NCBI RefSeq assembly: GCF_012272815.1
Contig: NZ_JAAWWL010000001.1
Location: 1,142,154-1,206,153, forward strand
Reading direction: 5' to 3'
From: Croceivirga thetidis
GTDB lineage: Bacteria > Bacteroidota > Bacteroidia > Flavobacteriales > Flavobacteriaceae
DNA length: 64,000 nucleotides
Shown in pieces: positions 15,556 through 25,510 of the stretch (positions within the stretch are counted from its first letter, which is position 1; every line of letters starts with the position of its first letter). The position numbers and the translations under genes are program-made. The notes beneath the pieces are model-generated. The model was not told the origin of the DNA and searched no databases. It worked only from the letters and a program-made list of their open reading frames with translations.

Positions 15556-17709
15556 TTAATCCTTGAACTCTTTTAGAACTGCTTGATTGGGTAGCTCATC
15601 GTATCCCATATTGAAAAATGTAAATCCGAAGATGTCGGCATACTGTTCAATAGTTTTACTAACCGGTGTTCCAGCACCATGGCCAGCGTTGGTCTCAATA
15701 CGAATCAATGTGGGGTTTTCACCACTCTGCTTTTCTTGCAATTCTGCCGCAAACTTAAAACTGTGCGCAGGGACTACCCTGTCATCATGGTCGCCCGTGG
15801 TGATTAAAGTGGCCGGATATTCAACGCCCGGTTTAACATTATGTACAGGAGAGTATCCTTTGATATACTTAAACATTTCTTCACTTTCTTCAGATGTTCC
15901 ATAATCATAGGCCCATCCTGCACCTGCAGTAAACGTATGGTAACGAAGCATATCTAAAACCCCAACGGCGGGTAATGCAACTTGCATTAAATCGGGGCGT
16001 TGGGTCATGGTCGCACCAACTAACAAGCCACCATTTGAACCACCTCTAATAGCCAAGTATTCTTTTGAGGTATATCCTTTTTCGATTAAAAATTCTGCGG
16101 CAGCAATAAAATCATCAAATACGTTTTGCTTTTGCATTTTGGTACCAGCAATGTGCCATTTCTTACCGTACTCTCCGCCACCTCTTAAATTGGGAACTGC
16201 GTAGACACCACCTTGTTCCATCCAAACCGCATTGACTATACTGAAACTAGGTGTAAGACTAATGTTGAAACCACCGTAACCATAAAGGATGGTTGGATTT
16301 TTGCCATTGAGCTCGACGCCTTTTTTATGGGTAATGATCATAGGAACCTTAGTGCCATCTTTAGACTCATAAAATACTTGGGTAGATTCGTAGTCTTCAG
16401 GATTAAAGTCGATATCAGGCTTCCAATACTGCTCGTATTCTCCAGTTTCCACATTATACTTGTAAGATGAACCAGGGGTATTGTAGTTTGTAAAGGAGAA
16501 GTAGAATTCTTTGTCTTCTTTTTTACCGCCAAAACCACCAGCACTGCCAACTCCAGGAAGTTTGACCTCACGCACTAAATTACCATTATAGTCGTACTGC
16601 AACACTTTAGAAATGGCATCCACCATATATTCTGCAAAGAAATATCCACCACCGGTTCCAGTTGTTAACACATTTTCAGTTTCGGGAATAAAGTCTTCCC
16701 AATTCTCAGGACCCGGATTGGCTGCGTCTGTAACGACAATTTTTTTGTTGGGGGCATCCATATTGGTTACCAACCAAAGTTTTGAACCTTCATTTTCGAT
16801 GACATAGGTATCAGAATCCGTGTGGTCTAAAACAGTTACAAGAGGATTACTGTCCTCAGATAAGTCTTTTAAAAACAGCTTGTTACCAGACGTTGAAACC
16901 GAAGCTGTAATGAAAAGATACTGCTGGTCTTCAGATAAATAACCGCCAACATATCGGTGCTTTTCTTCTGGTTTTCCTCCGAAAACTACTTTGTCTTCTG
17001 ATTGAGGTGTTCCTAGTTTGTGGTAGTATAATTTGTGTTGGTCAGTTTTAGCGGATAACTCACTTCCATCAGGTTTATCATAACTTGAATAGTAGAATCC
17101 ATCATTTCCTTTCCAAGATATTCCACTGAACTTAATGTCAACCAAAGTATCTTCAACCTGTTCCATGGTCTCTGTATTGAGAACTATAGCTTTTCGCCAA
17201 TCACTGCCACCTTCAGAAATCATATAGGTTGCCAAGCTTCCATCTCTAGTGAAACTTAATCCGGCCAAAGAAGTCGTACCATCTTCAGAAAAGGTATTGG
17301 GGTCTAAGAAGACCTCGGCCTCAGCTTCTCCTTTTTTTCGATATACCACATATTGGTTTTGTAGACCGTCATTTTTGTAGAAATAAGTATAGTCCCCTTC
17401 TTTAAAAGGTGAACCTAACTTTTCATAGTTCCATAGTTTTTCAAGGCGATTTTTTAAATCTGCCCGAAACGGGATTTTATCAAAATAGCCGAAGGTGGTC
17501 GTATTCTGCTCTTTGACCCATGCGGCTGTTTCGTCGCTCATGTCATCTTCTAGCCATCGATATGGGTCTGGTACTTCAGTACCAAAATAGGTGTCAACAG
17601 TGTCGACTTTTTTTGTCGGTGTGTAATTCACAACAATAGGTTCTCTTTTGGTTTCAGTTTTACAGGCAGCTAAGATAATTACCGCCATTAGAATGCTGAT
17701 TCGTTGCAT
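15556..17709 (-). CDS. Prolyl oligopeptidase family serine peptidase (S9A), lipoprotein
   Basis: The 717-residue protein begins with a lipoprotein signal ([19 protein letters not shown]; Cys near residue 16). The N-terminal S9A strand pattern [18 protein letters not shown] is followed by a seven-bladed propeller (about 80-430) and an alpha/beta-hydrolase domain. The catalytic triad is visible: Ser in [12 protein letters not shown], Asp in [14 protein letters not shown] and His in NAGHGAGTP. It cleaves short peptides after proline, here probably in the periplasm. Length is normal for the family. Confidence 0.95.
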   Translation of the reverse strand: MQRISILMAVIILAACKTETKREPIVVNYTPTKKVDTVDTYFGTEVPDPYRWLEDDMSDETAAWVKEQNTTTFGYFDKIPFRADLKNRLEKLWNYEKLGSPFKEGDYTYFYKNDGLQNQYVVYRKKGEAEAEVFLDPNTFSEDGTTSLAGLSFTRDGSLATYMISEGGSDWRKAIVLNTETMEQVEDTLVDIKFSGISWKGNDGFYYSSYDKPDGSELSAKTDQHKLYYHKLGTPQSEDKVVFGGKPEEKHRYVGGYLSEDQQYLFITASVSTSGNKLFLKDLSEDSNPLVTVLDHTDSDTYVIENEGSKLWLVTNMDAPNKKIVVTDAANPGPENWEDFIPETENVLTTGTGGGYFFAEYMVDAISKVLQYDYNGNLVREVKLPGVGSAGGFGGKKEDKEFYFSFTNYNTPGSSYKYNVETGEYEQYWKPDIDFNPEDYESTQVFYESKDGTKVPMIITHKKGVELNGKNPTILYGYGGFNISLTPSFSIVNAVWMEQGGVYAVPNLRGGGEYGKKWHIAGTKMQKQNVFDDFIAAAEFLIEKGYTSKEYLAIRGGSNGGLLVGATMTQRPDLMQVALPAVGVLDMLRYHTFTAGAGWAYDYGTSEESEEMFKYIKGYSPVHNVKPGVEYPATLITTGDHDDRVVPAHSFKFAAELQEKQSGENPTLIRIETNAGHGAGTPVSKTIEQYADIFGFTFFNMGYDELPNQAVLKEFKD

Positions 17710-17788
17710 AGTTTTTAGGATTAGTCAATTCCTAAAAATACCATGAAACCAATTGAAAATAAAAGGTTTTGCTGAGGCTTAACTTTTT

Positions 17789-18796
17789 TTAACTAAGTAC
17801 TTCTGAACCAATTAAATTATGGGAAACAAGATATTCTGCAATTTGAACTGCATTTGTGGCAGCACCTTTTCTTAAGTTGTCAGATACAATCCACATGTTC
17901 AAGGTATTACGTTGGGTTTCATCACGGCGAATTCGACCGACAAAAACCTCATCTTTATCATGTGCGTAGATGGGCATGGGATAGGTGTTGGTTTCTGGAT
18001 TGTCTTGAACAACTACACCCGGAGTTGCTGATAATAATTCACGAACTTCATTCAGTTCAAAATCATTATGAAATTCTACATTAACTGATTCTGAGTGACC
18101 ACCAGCTGTTGGTATGCGAACAGCAGTAGCAGAGACTGAAAATGTTCGGTCGTCCAGTATTTTTTGTGGCTCTCGTGCCAATTTCATTTCTTCTTTGGTG
18201 TAACCATTTTCCAAAAACACATCGCAATGAGGGAGGGCGTTGCGGTTAATTGGATAGGGGTACGCCATTTCACCTTGAATACCTTTGGTTTCGTTTTCAA
18301 GTTGCTCTACTGCTTTTACACCCGTACCAGAAACGGATTGATAGGTAGAAACCACCACACGTTTCATTTGATACTTCTTGTGCAAAGGATTTAGCGCCAT
18401 AACGAGTTGGATGGTCGAGCAATTGGGGTTAGCAATTATCTTATCATCAGTTGTTAAGACATTGGCATTTATTTCGGGGACGATTAATTTTTTTTCAGGG
18501 TCCATTCGCCAAGCAGATGAATTATCAACCACTGTTGTACCCACTTCTGCGAATTTTGGAGCCCATTCCAATGAAGTACCTCCACCTGCTGAAAAAATAG
18601 CCAAATCAGGTCTGGCATCAACTGCAGTTTGAAGTCCTACAACAGTATAATCCTCGCCTTTGTAGTTAAGTTTTTTGCCTACAGAACGTTCCGAGGCGAC
18701 CAATAACAATTCAGAAATCGGAAAATTGCGTTCTGCCAATACTTTTAACATCACTTCTCCGACCATACCCGTGGCTCCAACAACAGCTACTTTCAT
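17789..18796 (-). CDS. asd: Aspartate-semialdehyde dehydrogenase
   Basis: The 335-residue enzyme has the N-terminal NADP-binding motif VGATGMVGEVMLKVL, the catalytic cysteine in IANPNCSTIQLV, the SVSGTGVKAVEQL loop and the substrate-binding RIPTAGGHSESV segment with catalytic His. It reduces aspartyl phosphate to aspartate semialdehyde, the branch point to lysine/diaminopimelate, threonine and methionine. It appears monocistronic with its own promoter just upstream. Confidence 0.96.
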   Translation of the reverse strand: MKVAVVGATGMVGEVMLKVLAERNFPISELLLVASERSVGKKLNYKGEDYTVVGLQTAVDARPDLAIFSAGGGTSLEWAPKFAEVGTTVVDNSSAWRMDPEKKLIVPEINANVLTTDDKIIANPNCSTIQLVMALNPLHKKYQMKRVVVSTYQSVSGTGVKAVEQLENETKGIQGEMAYPYPINRNALPHCDVFLENGYTKEEMKLAREPQKILDDRTFSVSATAVRIPTAGGHSESVNVEFHNDFELNEVRELLSATPGVVVQDNPETNTYPMPIYAHDKDEVFVGRIRRDETQRNTLNMWIVSDNLRKGAATNAVQIAEYLVSHNLIGSEVLS

Positions 18797-18815
18797 ATTC
18801 TTTTATTTGAGATGT

Positions 18816-18845
18816 TAAAGGTAAGCCAGCATTCGAAACCCACAA
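18816..18845 (-). promoter_or_regulatory. Bacteroidota-type promoter of asd
   Basis: On the minus strand TTG (complement of 18843-18845), 19 bases, then TACCTTTA (complement of 18816-18823), one mismatch from TAnnTTTG. The predicted start is about 12 bases upstream of the ATG at 18796, a very short leader. Confidence 0.5.
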
Positions 18846-18964
18846 GGTTTTTTAATTGTATTTGTAAAAAAATAACAAAATGTTATATATAAAACATTCT
18901 GTATCTCGGTCAAGTTTTTCTTCAACTATAAAGTGCCTTAAGTAAAAATCTTGCAAAAAAATAA

Positions 18965-18990
18965 CCGCTTTCTAGAATGCTAGAAAGCGG
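18965..18990 (-). terminator. Rho-independent terminator of mscL
   Basis: CCGCTTTCTAG (18965-18975) and CTAGAAAGCGG (18980-18990) form an 11-base stem with a 4-base loop. On the minus strand it is followed by TTATTTTTTTG. It lies about 45 bases beyond the mscL stop. Confidence 0.85.
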
Positions 18991-19036
18991 CTTTTGATTA
19001 AATAAAAGTGATGTAGCGGTTTGCCGCTATCGACAA

Positions 19037-19438
19037 TTATTTTTTAAGGGCATCCCGTATTTCTGCAAGAAGTTCTTCTGCAGTTGGTCCGGCTGGTTCA
19101 GCCGGTGCCTCTTCTTCTTTTTTCTTCATTTTGTTCACGCCTTTAACAATCATGAACATTACAAAGGCTACGATAATAAAATCAATAACATTTGTTAAGA
19201 AATCACCATACAAAACCGCAACTTCACCTACTGCTTCTCCAGCATCATTCATGGTACCTTCTTTTACAATGTATTTTAAATCTCTAAAGTCAGAATCGAA
19301 TAAAAGTCCGATTAACGGAGAAACAATTCCTCCAGTAAATGAGGTGACAACTTTATTAAAAGCCGCACCCATAACGAAACCAACGGCAATATCCACCAGG
19401 TTTCCTTTCATTGCAAATTCCTTGAATTCTTTAAGCAT
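19037..19438 (-). CDS. mscL: Large-conductance mechanosensitive channel
   Basis: The 133-residue membrane protein matches MscL: the amphipathic N-terminal helix MLKEFKEFAMKGN, first pore helix VDIAVGFVMGAAFNKVVTSF with the glycine-rich constriction, periplasmic loop, second helix (FLTNVIDFIIVAFVMFMIVKG) and a charged cytoplasmic helix (EELLAEIRDALKK). It releases solutes under hypo-osmotic shock. It has its own strong terminator. Confidence 0.96.
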   Translation of the reverse strand: MLKEFKEFAMKGNLVDIAVGFVMGAAFNKVVTSFTGGIVSPLIGLLFDSDFRDLKYIVKEGTMNDAGEAVGEVAVLYGDFLTNVIDFIIVAFVMFMIVKGVNKMKKKEEEAPAEPAGPTAEELLAEIRDALKK

Positions 19439-19502
19439 TGTTTTATAGTTTAAAGTGGTTACAGGGGGATAAGGTACTTAAAAATTAAAATCTTGAAAAG
19501 CG

Positions 19503-20609
19503 TTATTCTTTGATTTTTCGTGTAACTCGCTGAGAAATAGCGGTTAAAATTTCATAAGAAATGGTTTGAGCAGAGTTGGCAAAATCCTCCGCAGAGTGAT
19601 TTCCACCAAAAATTATAACCTCATCTCCCTCTTTGCAATCAGCTCCGGTTACATCAATCATAATCATATCCATACAGACATTACCAATTATAGGCACCAG
19701 TTTCCCGTTTAAAAGGACCATCGTGTTTCCGCCCCCATAATGCCGCCCAATACCATCAGCATGCCCTAGGGGTAATGTTGCTATAACTCGATAGCCATCG
19801 GATTTGTATGCTCGATTGTATCCTACAGATTCATTTGGTTCAATCTTATGTATTTGAGAGATAATGCTCTTTAAGCTAGCCACTGGTTTTAATTCTGAAT
19901 CAATTTGTGCATCATTGGCATAACCATACAAACCAATACCACTTCTCACCATTTCGAATTGGGCTTCAGTGTAATTCAAGATACCGGACGTATTCAGCAT
20001 ATGTCGAATGGGCTGATATCCAATCTTTTCTGCTAGTTCTGAGCTTGATTTTTTAAAAGATTTGATTTGCTTTAAACTAAAGTCCTTTTCATTTTCGTCT
20101 TCGGAAGCTGCCAAATGGGAGAATATGGACTTTATCTTAATTGCATTGGTCCCATTTAAATGTTTTAGAATCCAATCGACATCATTTTCCCAAAAGCCAA
20201 GGCGATTGAGGCCGGTATTGAATTTAATATGAACAGGATATTTTTTTTGATTTTTTGCTTCTGCAACTTTGAGAAATTCCTTTAAAATTCTTGGGCTATA
20301 TAGACTGGGTTCTAAGAAGCGTTCTATAAGCGTATCAAAATTCACAGCTTGCGGATGTAATACTAGAATTGGGGTCCTTATACCTGCATCACGCAGTAAG
20401 ACGCCCTCTTTAACATAAGCCACTGCAAAATAATCAACCCCTAATCCCTCCAGTTTTTTGGAGACAGAGACCATATCGCTACCGTAAGCAAAAGCCTTAA
20501 CTACAGCCAAAAGTTTTGTCTCGGCACCAAGCTTAGACTTTAAATATCGAAAATTATGTTCGAGTGCTCTTAGGTCAATTTCTAAAGTGGTTTCAGAAAC
20601 CTTACTCAT
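19503..20609 (-). CDS. alr: Alanine racemase
   Basis: The 368-residue PLP enzyme carries the PLP-binding lysine K38 in [11 protein letters not shown], the fold-type III barrel, the conserved HMLNTSGI segment and the C-terminal catalytic tyrosine in [10 protein letters not shown]. It interconverts L- and D-alanine for peptidoglycan. The start codon lies within the end of tdk (8-base overlap), so the two genes form an operon. This alr-tdk pairing is often seen in Bacteroidota. Confidence 0.95.
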   Translation of the reverse strand: MSKVSETTLEIDLRALEHNFRYLKSKLGAETKLLAVVKAFAYGSDMVSVSKKLEGLGVDYFAVAYVKEGVLLRDAGIRTPILVLHPQAVNFDTLIERFLEPSLYSPRILKEFLKVAEAKNQKKYPVHIKFNTGLNRLGFWENDVDWILKHLNGTNAIKIKSIFSHLAASEDENEKDFSLKQIKSFKKSSSELAEKIGYQPIRHMLNTSGILNYTEAQFEMVRSGIGLYGYANDAQIDSELKPVASLKSIISQIHKIEPNESVGYNRAYKSDGYRVIATLPLGHADGIGRHYGGGNTMVLLNGKLVPIIGNVCMDMIMIDVTGADCKEGDEVIIFGGNHSAEDFANSAQTISYEILTAISQRVTRKIKE

Positions 20610-21246
20610 TTGCAGCCTTCTTTGATGGGTTTACCTCTTCTGCCTCAACATCCATTTTACTGATTTTTTCACGAAGCATGGCTTTGTAAAATGCTGCCCG
20701 ACTCAAAGGTTCGTATTCATCGGTTTCGCCTAGTAGAACGAGCTTGTCATTGTTCGATTTTCTAAAACTATAATTGGCCAAATTCCCCGTTCTGGTGCAT
20801 ACGGCATGTACTTTGGTCACGTATTCTGCCGTTGCCATTAAGGCTGGCATTGGCCCGAATGGATTACCCTTAAAGTCCATGTCCAAACCTGCCACAACAA
20901 CACGAACACCTCGATTTGCCAAATCATTGCATACGGTAACTATCTCATCATCAAAAAATTGGGCCTCATCAATACCTACCACATCACAATCATCAGCAAG
21001 AAGACGAATATTTGCTGCCGCTGGTACTGGAGTAGAGCGTATTTCGTTCGCATCGTGGGAAACGACCATCTCTTCATTGTAACGGGTATCTATCAAGGGT
21101 TTAAAGATTTCTACACGTTGTTTTGCAAACTGAGCACGCTTTAATCTACGTATGAGTTCTTCGGTTTTTCCTGAAAACATCGAACCACAGATTACCTCAA
21201 TCCATCCAAATTGTTCATCATGGTTGACTGTATTTTCAAGAAACAT
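20602..21246 (-). CDS. tdk: Thymidine kinase
   Basis: The 214-residue type II thymidine kinase has the P-loop [11 protein letters not shown] (about 21-31), the DEAQFF catalytic motif, and the lasso-region segment [16 protein letters not shown], where only the first Cys of the usual zinc CxxC pairs remains. It phosphorylates thymidine to dTMP in nucleoside salvage. Followed by alr with an 8-base overlap. Confidence 0.94.
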   Translation of the reverse strand: MFLENTVNHDEQFGWIEVICGSMFSGKTEELIRRLKRAQFAKQRVEIFKPLIDTRYNEEMVVSHDANEIRSTPVPAAANIRLLADDCDVVGIDEAQFFDDEIVTVCNDLANRGVRVVVAGLDMDFKGNPFGPMPALMATAEYVTKVHAVCTRTGNLANYSFRKSNNDKLVLLGETDEYEPLSRAAFYKAMLREKISKMDVEAEEVNPSKKAANE

Positions 21247-21404
21247 AGCGCACTTTTAAACGAAAGTAAGGGGTTTGTTCGTTTTACTTATTGAAGATTT
21301 AAAAGTACTAAAATATATGACGGGGGTATTTTCAAATTTTAACCTTTTATTCTTAGCAAGGCATAAAATTTGATTTTACTTTTATTACTAAATACTTTGG
21401 GGCA

Positions 21405-22073
21405 ATGAAACGAAAAATAAGAGAAGAATTAATTAAGATTTCTACCGATATCATCACATCTAGGGAGGATAAGGAATTGACGGATTTGTATGATGCTGCC
21501 AAAGACATCTATGAGAAGTTGGCAGTTCTAAAATTCATAGACGAAAAATTGAACGATATAGAAGTTGATGTCTCTAAAAACATATTAGCCAGTAGATTCG
21601 AGACCATGGCTAACCGCGTTATGAGTGGTAATAAAACAGTACCCGAATCAAATCCTCATGACGAGGATATTATTACCCCAGGTATGAATACTATCAAAGA
21701 AATGGTCTCTGAGATGCCAACGGAAGCAATTGAGTATATCTTCGGTGATTTCGTGCCCAAATCGGAGGTCATGGCCACAGAGAAAACTGCTGAGGTCGTA
21801 ACGCCGGTTGAAAACAAAGTCGCCTCAATAAATGATAAGCTTGGTAAAGGCCTTAAAATCGGCTTAAATGATAAACTTGCCTTCGTAAAGCACTTGTTCG
21901 ATGATAGTATGGAAGACTATAATCGGGTGCTCTCACAATTAAGTACCATTGATACAGAAGACCGTTCATTGGCTTTTATCAATAATATGGTTAAGCCCGA
22001 ATACAATAACTGGGAAGGTAAAGAGGAATACGAAAACCGTTTCAAAGGTATTATTGAGAGGAAGTTTGCCTAA
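21405..22073 (+). CDS. Conserved hypothetical protein, helical
   Basis: The 222-residue soluble protein is charged and largely helical: an N-terminal helix pair (KIREELIKISTDIITSREDK; YDAAKDIYEKLAVLKFIDEK), a proline-rich linker near 85-150 (VPESNPHDEDIITPGMNTI; KTAEVVTPVENKV) and a C-terminal helical domain (GLNDKLAFVKHLFDDSMEDY; LAFINNMVKPEYNNW). No signal peptide or catalytic motif is seen. I believe similar proteins occur across Flavobacteriaceae but have no assigned function. A small hairpin (22074-22090) follows the stop codon. Confidence 0.75.
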   Translation: MKRKIREELIKISTDIITSREDKELTDLYDAAKDIYEKLAVLKFIDEKLNDIEVDVSKNILASRFETMANRVMSGNKTVPESNPHDEDIITPGMNTIKEMVSEMPTEAIEYIFGDFVPKSEVMATEKTAEVVTPVENKVASINDKLGKGLKIGLNDKLAFVKHLFDDSMEDYNRVLSQLSTIDTEDRSLAFINNMVKPEYNNWEGKEEYENRFKGIIERKFA

Positions 22074-22106
22074 ATTCGATGTTATCGAATAACTAACTTT
22101 TCAATC

Positions 22107-22460
22107 ATGCTTCAAAAAGTTCTCTTTTGGGCATCAACCGGTCTTTTATCCATTTTGATGCTTTTCTCTGTTTACAATTACTTCTTCAATTATGAAATGA
22201 TCAAGGGCTTTTTTGAAGGCTTTGGTTACCCTACCTATTTGATCTATCCCCTGGCTATAGCCAAAATACTTGGTCTTGTTGCCATTTGGGGCAACTTTTC
22301 AAAATGGCTAAAAGAATGGGCATATGCGGGTTTTTTCTTTGATACGGTACTTGCTTTTTTCGCTCATTATATGATTTCAGATGGCCAACATATGGGGGCG
22401 GTCATTGCTTTTGTGTTGGTATTGGTTTCTTATTTCACAGCAAAAACGGTAAGGCCTTAA
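22107..22460 (+). CDS. DoxX-like small membrane protein
   Basis: The 117-residue protein has four predicted membrane helices (about 5-25, 43-61, 70-88 and 95-113) and the pattern GFGYPTYLIYPLAIAKILGL in the second helix region, typical of the DoxX/DoxD-like family. Function in this family is poorly defined (links to redox and sulfur chemistry exist in some members). It is only 9 bases upstream of rsmI and probably co-transcribed. Confidence 0.8.
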   Translation: MLQKVLFWASTGLLSILMLFSVYNYFFNYEMIKGFFEGFGYPTYLIYPLAIAKILGLVAIWGNFSKWLKEWAYAGFFFDTVLAFFAHYMISDGQHMGAVIAFVLVLVSYFTAKTVRP

Positions 22461-22469
22461 TTTAGTCCA

Positions 22470-23141
22470 ATGTGCAAATTATTTTTGGTTCCCACACCTA
22501 TCGGTAATTTAGAAGACATGACTTTTCGAGCAATTTCCGTTCTAAAAGAAGTCGATTTAATTTTGGCCGAAGATACCCGCACAAGCGGAAAGCTTTTACA
22601 GCATTATGGTATAGAAACCCCTACGCAAAGCCATCATATGCACAATGAACATAAGACGTTGGATAGCATTATTAAAAGGCTTATGCAAGGGACTAAAATT
22701 GCCTTAATTTCAGATGCCGGAACACCTGCTATTTCAGACCCAGGTTTTTTATTGACACGTGCGTGTGTCGACAACAATATTGAAGTTGAATGTTTACCAG
22801 GAGCAACTGCATTCGTGCCTGCTTTGGTAAATAGTGGCATGCCGAATGACCGCTTTATTTTCGAAGGTTTTTTACCGATAAAAAAAGGTCGTCAGACCCG
22901 TTTGCAAGAGTTATCAAAAGAAACAAGGAGCATGATATTCTATGAGAGTCCGCACAAGTTGCTAAAAACGTTGACTAATTTTAAGGAGTACTTTGGTGAA
23001 GAACGCCGTGTTTCGGTCTCAAGGGAGCTCACGAAATTATATGAAGAAACAATTCGAGGTTCGGTTAAAGAAGTATTGGAACATTTTGAAAGTAATCCTC
23101 CGAAAGGTGAATTTGTTATTGTAGTTGGCGGATTGAAATAA
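22470..23141 (+). CDS. rsmI: 16S rRNA (cytidine1402-2'-O)-methyltransferase
   Basis: The 223-residue enzyme has the SAM-binding tetrapyrrole-methylase fold: PTPIGNLEDMTFRAI at the start, AEDTRTSGKLL, the ALISDAGTPAISDPG glycine-rich loop and the MIFYESPHKLLKTL segment. These are hallmarks of RsmI, which 2'-O-methylates C1402 in the ribosomal decoding centre. The protein is shorter than the E. coli enzyme because the extra C-terminal domain is missing, as is common in Bacteroidota. Confidence 0.95.
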   Translation: MCKLFLVPTPIGNLEDMTFRAISVLKEVDLILAEDTRTSGKLLQHYGIETPTQSHHMHNEHKTLDSIIKRLMQGTKIALISDAGTPAISDPGFLLTRACVDNNIEVECLPGATAFVPALVNSGMPNDRFIFEGFLPIKKGRQTRLQELSKETRSMIFYESPHKLLKTLTNFKEYFGEERRVSVSRELTKLYEETIRGSVKEVLEHFESNPPKGEFVIVVGGLK

Positions 23142-23153
23142 ATCCTACATTTA
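23125..23153 (+). promoter_or_regulatory. Candidate promoter for the carboxypeptidase-like/DUF819 pair
   Basis: TTG (23125-23127), 18 bases, TACATTTA (23146-23153). One mismatch from TAnnTTTG. It overlaps the end of rsmI and would start transcription near 23160, about 14 bases before the ATG at 23174. Confidence 0.4.
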
Positions 23154-23173
23154 GCGGACCAACATATTAGCTT

Positions 23174-24211
23174 ATGAAAATCAGGCTGCTACTTTTCTTC
23201 ATTTGTACTTCCTTTTTAGGGGTTGCTCAAAACAATATTCCCATTGTTGAACGTGTTGACCTTTCAATTTTAGAAAAAGGGAAAATTCATAAACTTTGGT
23301 TGTCACTGGGAGAAGATTTTCAGAACAAACCAATTACAATACCAGTTTTCATTGCTAAAGGGAAGGAAGAAGGTCCTGTTTTAGGACTAACAGCTGCCAT
23401 TCATGGCAATGAATTGAATGGCATTCCCATAATTCATAACATATTTGAAAATTTAGACCCATCCTCATTGAAAGGAGTATTAGTGGCAATTCCAGGGTTA
23501 AACCCTTTGGCAATCGACCGAAACCAACGAGAATTTATTGACGGTACTGATTTAAATCGGATTTTTCCGGGTAAAGAACATGGTAATCGTTCTGAACAAA
23601 TGGCGTACCAGATAGGTAAAAAAGTCATATCGTTATTCGATTACCACATTGATTTACATACCGCCAGTTTTGGTCGAATTAATTCATTATACGGTCGGGG
23701 TGATATGAATGATTCAACGCTATCAACAATGCTTCGATTAATTGAACCAGACCTAATTGTTTCCAATAAAGGGAAGGCAAGTTTCGGTACAGCCTCTGGC
23801 CTGACAATGAGGGCATATGCCCTCTCATTGGGAGTAAAATCAATAACTGTTGAATATGGAAATCCGCAAGTTTTCCAAAACGATATGATTGCGAGAGGAG
23901 TATCGGGAATCAAAAATCTGATGACCCATTTGGGAATGCTCAAAGGCAAGGTTTCCATTCCAGTAGTTGAAAACGTTTGCTCCAAATCGTACTGGATTTA
24001 TACACAAGAAGGCGGGTACTTGGAAGTGCTTGTTCAATTAAATCAGAAGGTGGAAGAAGGCGAACAAATTGCCGTAGTGAAAGATTCATTTGGGACGATA
24101 GTACAAACATATAGTGCTCCAGAATCAGGAATTGTGGTTGGGAAAAGCACCAACCCAGTAGCAATTTCTGGTAGTAGAATAATACATCTTGGAGTGTTAA
24201 CCGAAAAGTAA
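23174..24211 (+). CDS. Succinylglutamate desuccinylase/aspartoacylase family protein, exported
   Basis: The 345-residue product has a signal peptide (about 1-18, ending GVAQ). The zinc carboxypeptidase-like core shows the HxxE metal motif in AAIHGNELNGIP, the third ligand in DYHIDLHTASFGR and the SVTVEYGNP region with the catalytic Glu (ITVEYGNPQ). The C-terminal 70 residues form a beta domain typical of AstE/AspA proteins. It probably hydrolyses an N-acyl amino acid or small peptide in the periplasm. Its stop overlaps the start of the next gene by one base (TAATG), so it is coupled to the DUF819 transporter-like protein. Confidence 0.85.
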   Translation: MKIRLLLFFICTSFLGVAQNNIPIVERVDLSILEKGKIHKLWLSLGEDFQNKPITIPVFIAKGKEEGPVLGLTAAIHGNELNGIPIIHNIFENLDPSSLKGVLVAIPGLNPLAIDRNQREFIDGTDLNRIFPGKEHGNRSEQMAYQIGKKVISLFDYHIDLHTASFGRINSLYGRGDMNDSTLSTMLRLIEPDLIVSNKGKASFGTASGLTMRAYALSLGVKSITVEYGNPQVFQNDMIARGVSGIKNLMTHLGMLKGKVSIPVVENVCSKSYWIYTQEGGYLEVLVQLNQKVEEGEQIAVVKDSFGTIVQTYSAPESGIVVGKSTNPVAISGSRIIHLGVLTEK

Positions 24212-25338
24212 TGGACGCAATTCCTTGGATTATTACTGTCTTTACCGTAACCGCAGTATACTATCTAGACCGTTGGGAAAACAAATACATTAAATCAGTT
24301 TTTGATTTGGTACCAGCGATTTTGCTGGCGTATTTGATTCCGGCATGCGTTTCTTATTTTTTTGATGTTGATTTTTCTAATAACAACATTCATTCATACA
24401 GCAAGGACTTTTTTATCCCTCTAGCCATTATTTCGGTAATGTCAAGTTTGTCATTTAAACAATTAAAATCAGTGGGATTCAAGCCAATTGTCGTATTTGC
24501 AGCAGGGTCAATGTTCATTGCCTTATTTCCGGTATTATTTGTGTCTGTGTTTTCTTCTGCAGACTGGGTGAATAATACCATGGTATTGAATCAATATTGG
24601 ATGGGAATTCCTCCAATAGTAGGAGGATGGATAGGTGGAAGCACAAGCCAATTGGTACTAAAAGAATTAGTTGGTTGTCCTGAAAGTATTTTCCTTACGA
24701 TTTTGGTAATGGACAATATTTTGGTCAATATTTGGACGATTCTGATGTTTCAAGGGATAAAAGGAAGTTCCAAGCTAAATAACTGGTTTGGCATTACGGA
24801 TAATAAGATGCCAGAAGAATTGAATTTGACCAAAGACAAGACAATGTCTTCACTTGTCACAATTATTTTTTTCATCGGATTGGTTGTGGCATTTCATTTT
24901 ATAATTGAGGCTTTTGTGGTTAAAGTGGTGCTTTTTTCAATTTTGGGACTTTGCCTAAGCAACTTCTTTAAAAACTGGAATAGTACTTTTTCTTTGAAAA
25001 TTGGAGGCATCATGATTATAGTTGTGATGGCAGTTTTAGGTCTTAAACTTCAATTTTCATCATTCGGTTTTGACGTTCCCTTCTTTGGCTTTCTACTAAT
25101 TTGGTTGGTGGGGCATTTTATATTTACAATTTTGGTTGCCAAACTACTCAATGTAAACATGGCCTGGGTGCCAATTGCGAGTATGGCCAATGTAGGAGGA
25201 ATTGCAACGGCTCCCGCGGTCACGGCAGCCTACGAGAAAAAGTGGATGCCTCATGCCATTGTTCTCGCTATATTAAGTATGGCCACTGGGACTTTTTGGG
25301 GAATGTTGACGATATACCTTTTGCGACTACAGTTTTAA
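24211..25338 (+). CDS. DUF819 family multi-pass membrane protein
   Basis: The 375-residue protein has about ten or eleven membrane helices and the DUF819 features VGGWIGGSTSQLVL, LVMDNILVNIWT and MANVGGIATAPAVTAAYEKKWMP, the last two forming inverted-repeat-like re-entrant segments as in ion-coupled transporters. Translational coupling to an exported amidohydrolase suggests uptake of the product released by that enzyme; this is inference. No substrate is known for the family. Confidence 0.85.
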   Translation: MDAIPWIITVFTVTAVYYLDRWENKYIKSVFDLVPAILLAYLIPACVSYFFDVDFSNNNIHSYSKDFFIPLAIISVMSSLSFKQLKSVGFKPIVVFAAGSMFIALFPVLFVSVFSSADWVNNTMVLNQYWMGIPPIVGGWIGGSTSQLVLKELVGCPESIFLTILVMDNILVNIWTILMFQGIKGSSKLNNWFGITDNKMPEELNLTKDKTMSSLVTIIFFIGLVVAFHFIIEAFVVKVVLFSILGLCLSNFFKNWNSTFSLKIGGIMIIVVMAVLGLKLQFSSFGFDVPFFGFLLIWLVGHFIFTILVAKLLNVNMAWVPIASMANVGGIATAPAVTAAYEKKWMPHAIVLAILSMATGTFWGMLTIYLLRLQF

Positions 25339-25510
25339 GAATCAATCGCAAGTAAAAAATAGCACAAAAGCACCTATTCAATATCTCCCTTCTGGCACCC
25401 ATTATACTGGCACAAATTCTTCATAAGCATTTATATATTCAAAAGATGTTGATTAAAACAGTAAGTAATTGTCAATCACATTGACCAATCATTTGAAGAA
25501 TAGCCCTAAA

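Noticed and set aside
25391-25420. Sigma-54 promoter upstream of the AraC gene (two TGGCAC copies)
   Set aside because: Neither copy has GC or GA at the -12 distance followed by an A-rich end; more likely a direct-repeat operator or chance.
25469-25510. TTG start of the AraC gene
   Set aside because: It follows a stop codon directly, and TTG starts are rare in this phylum; ATG at 25511 is adequate.
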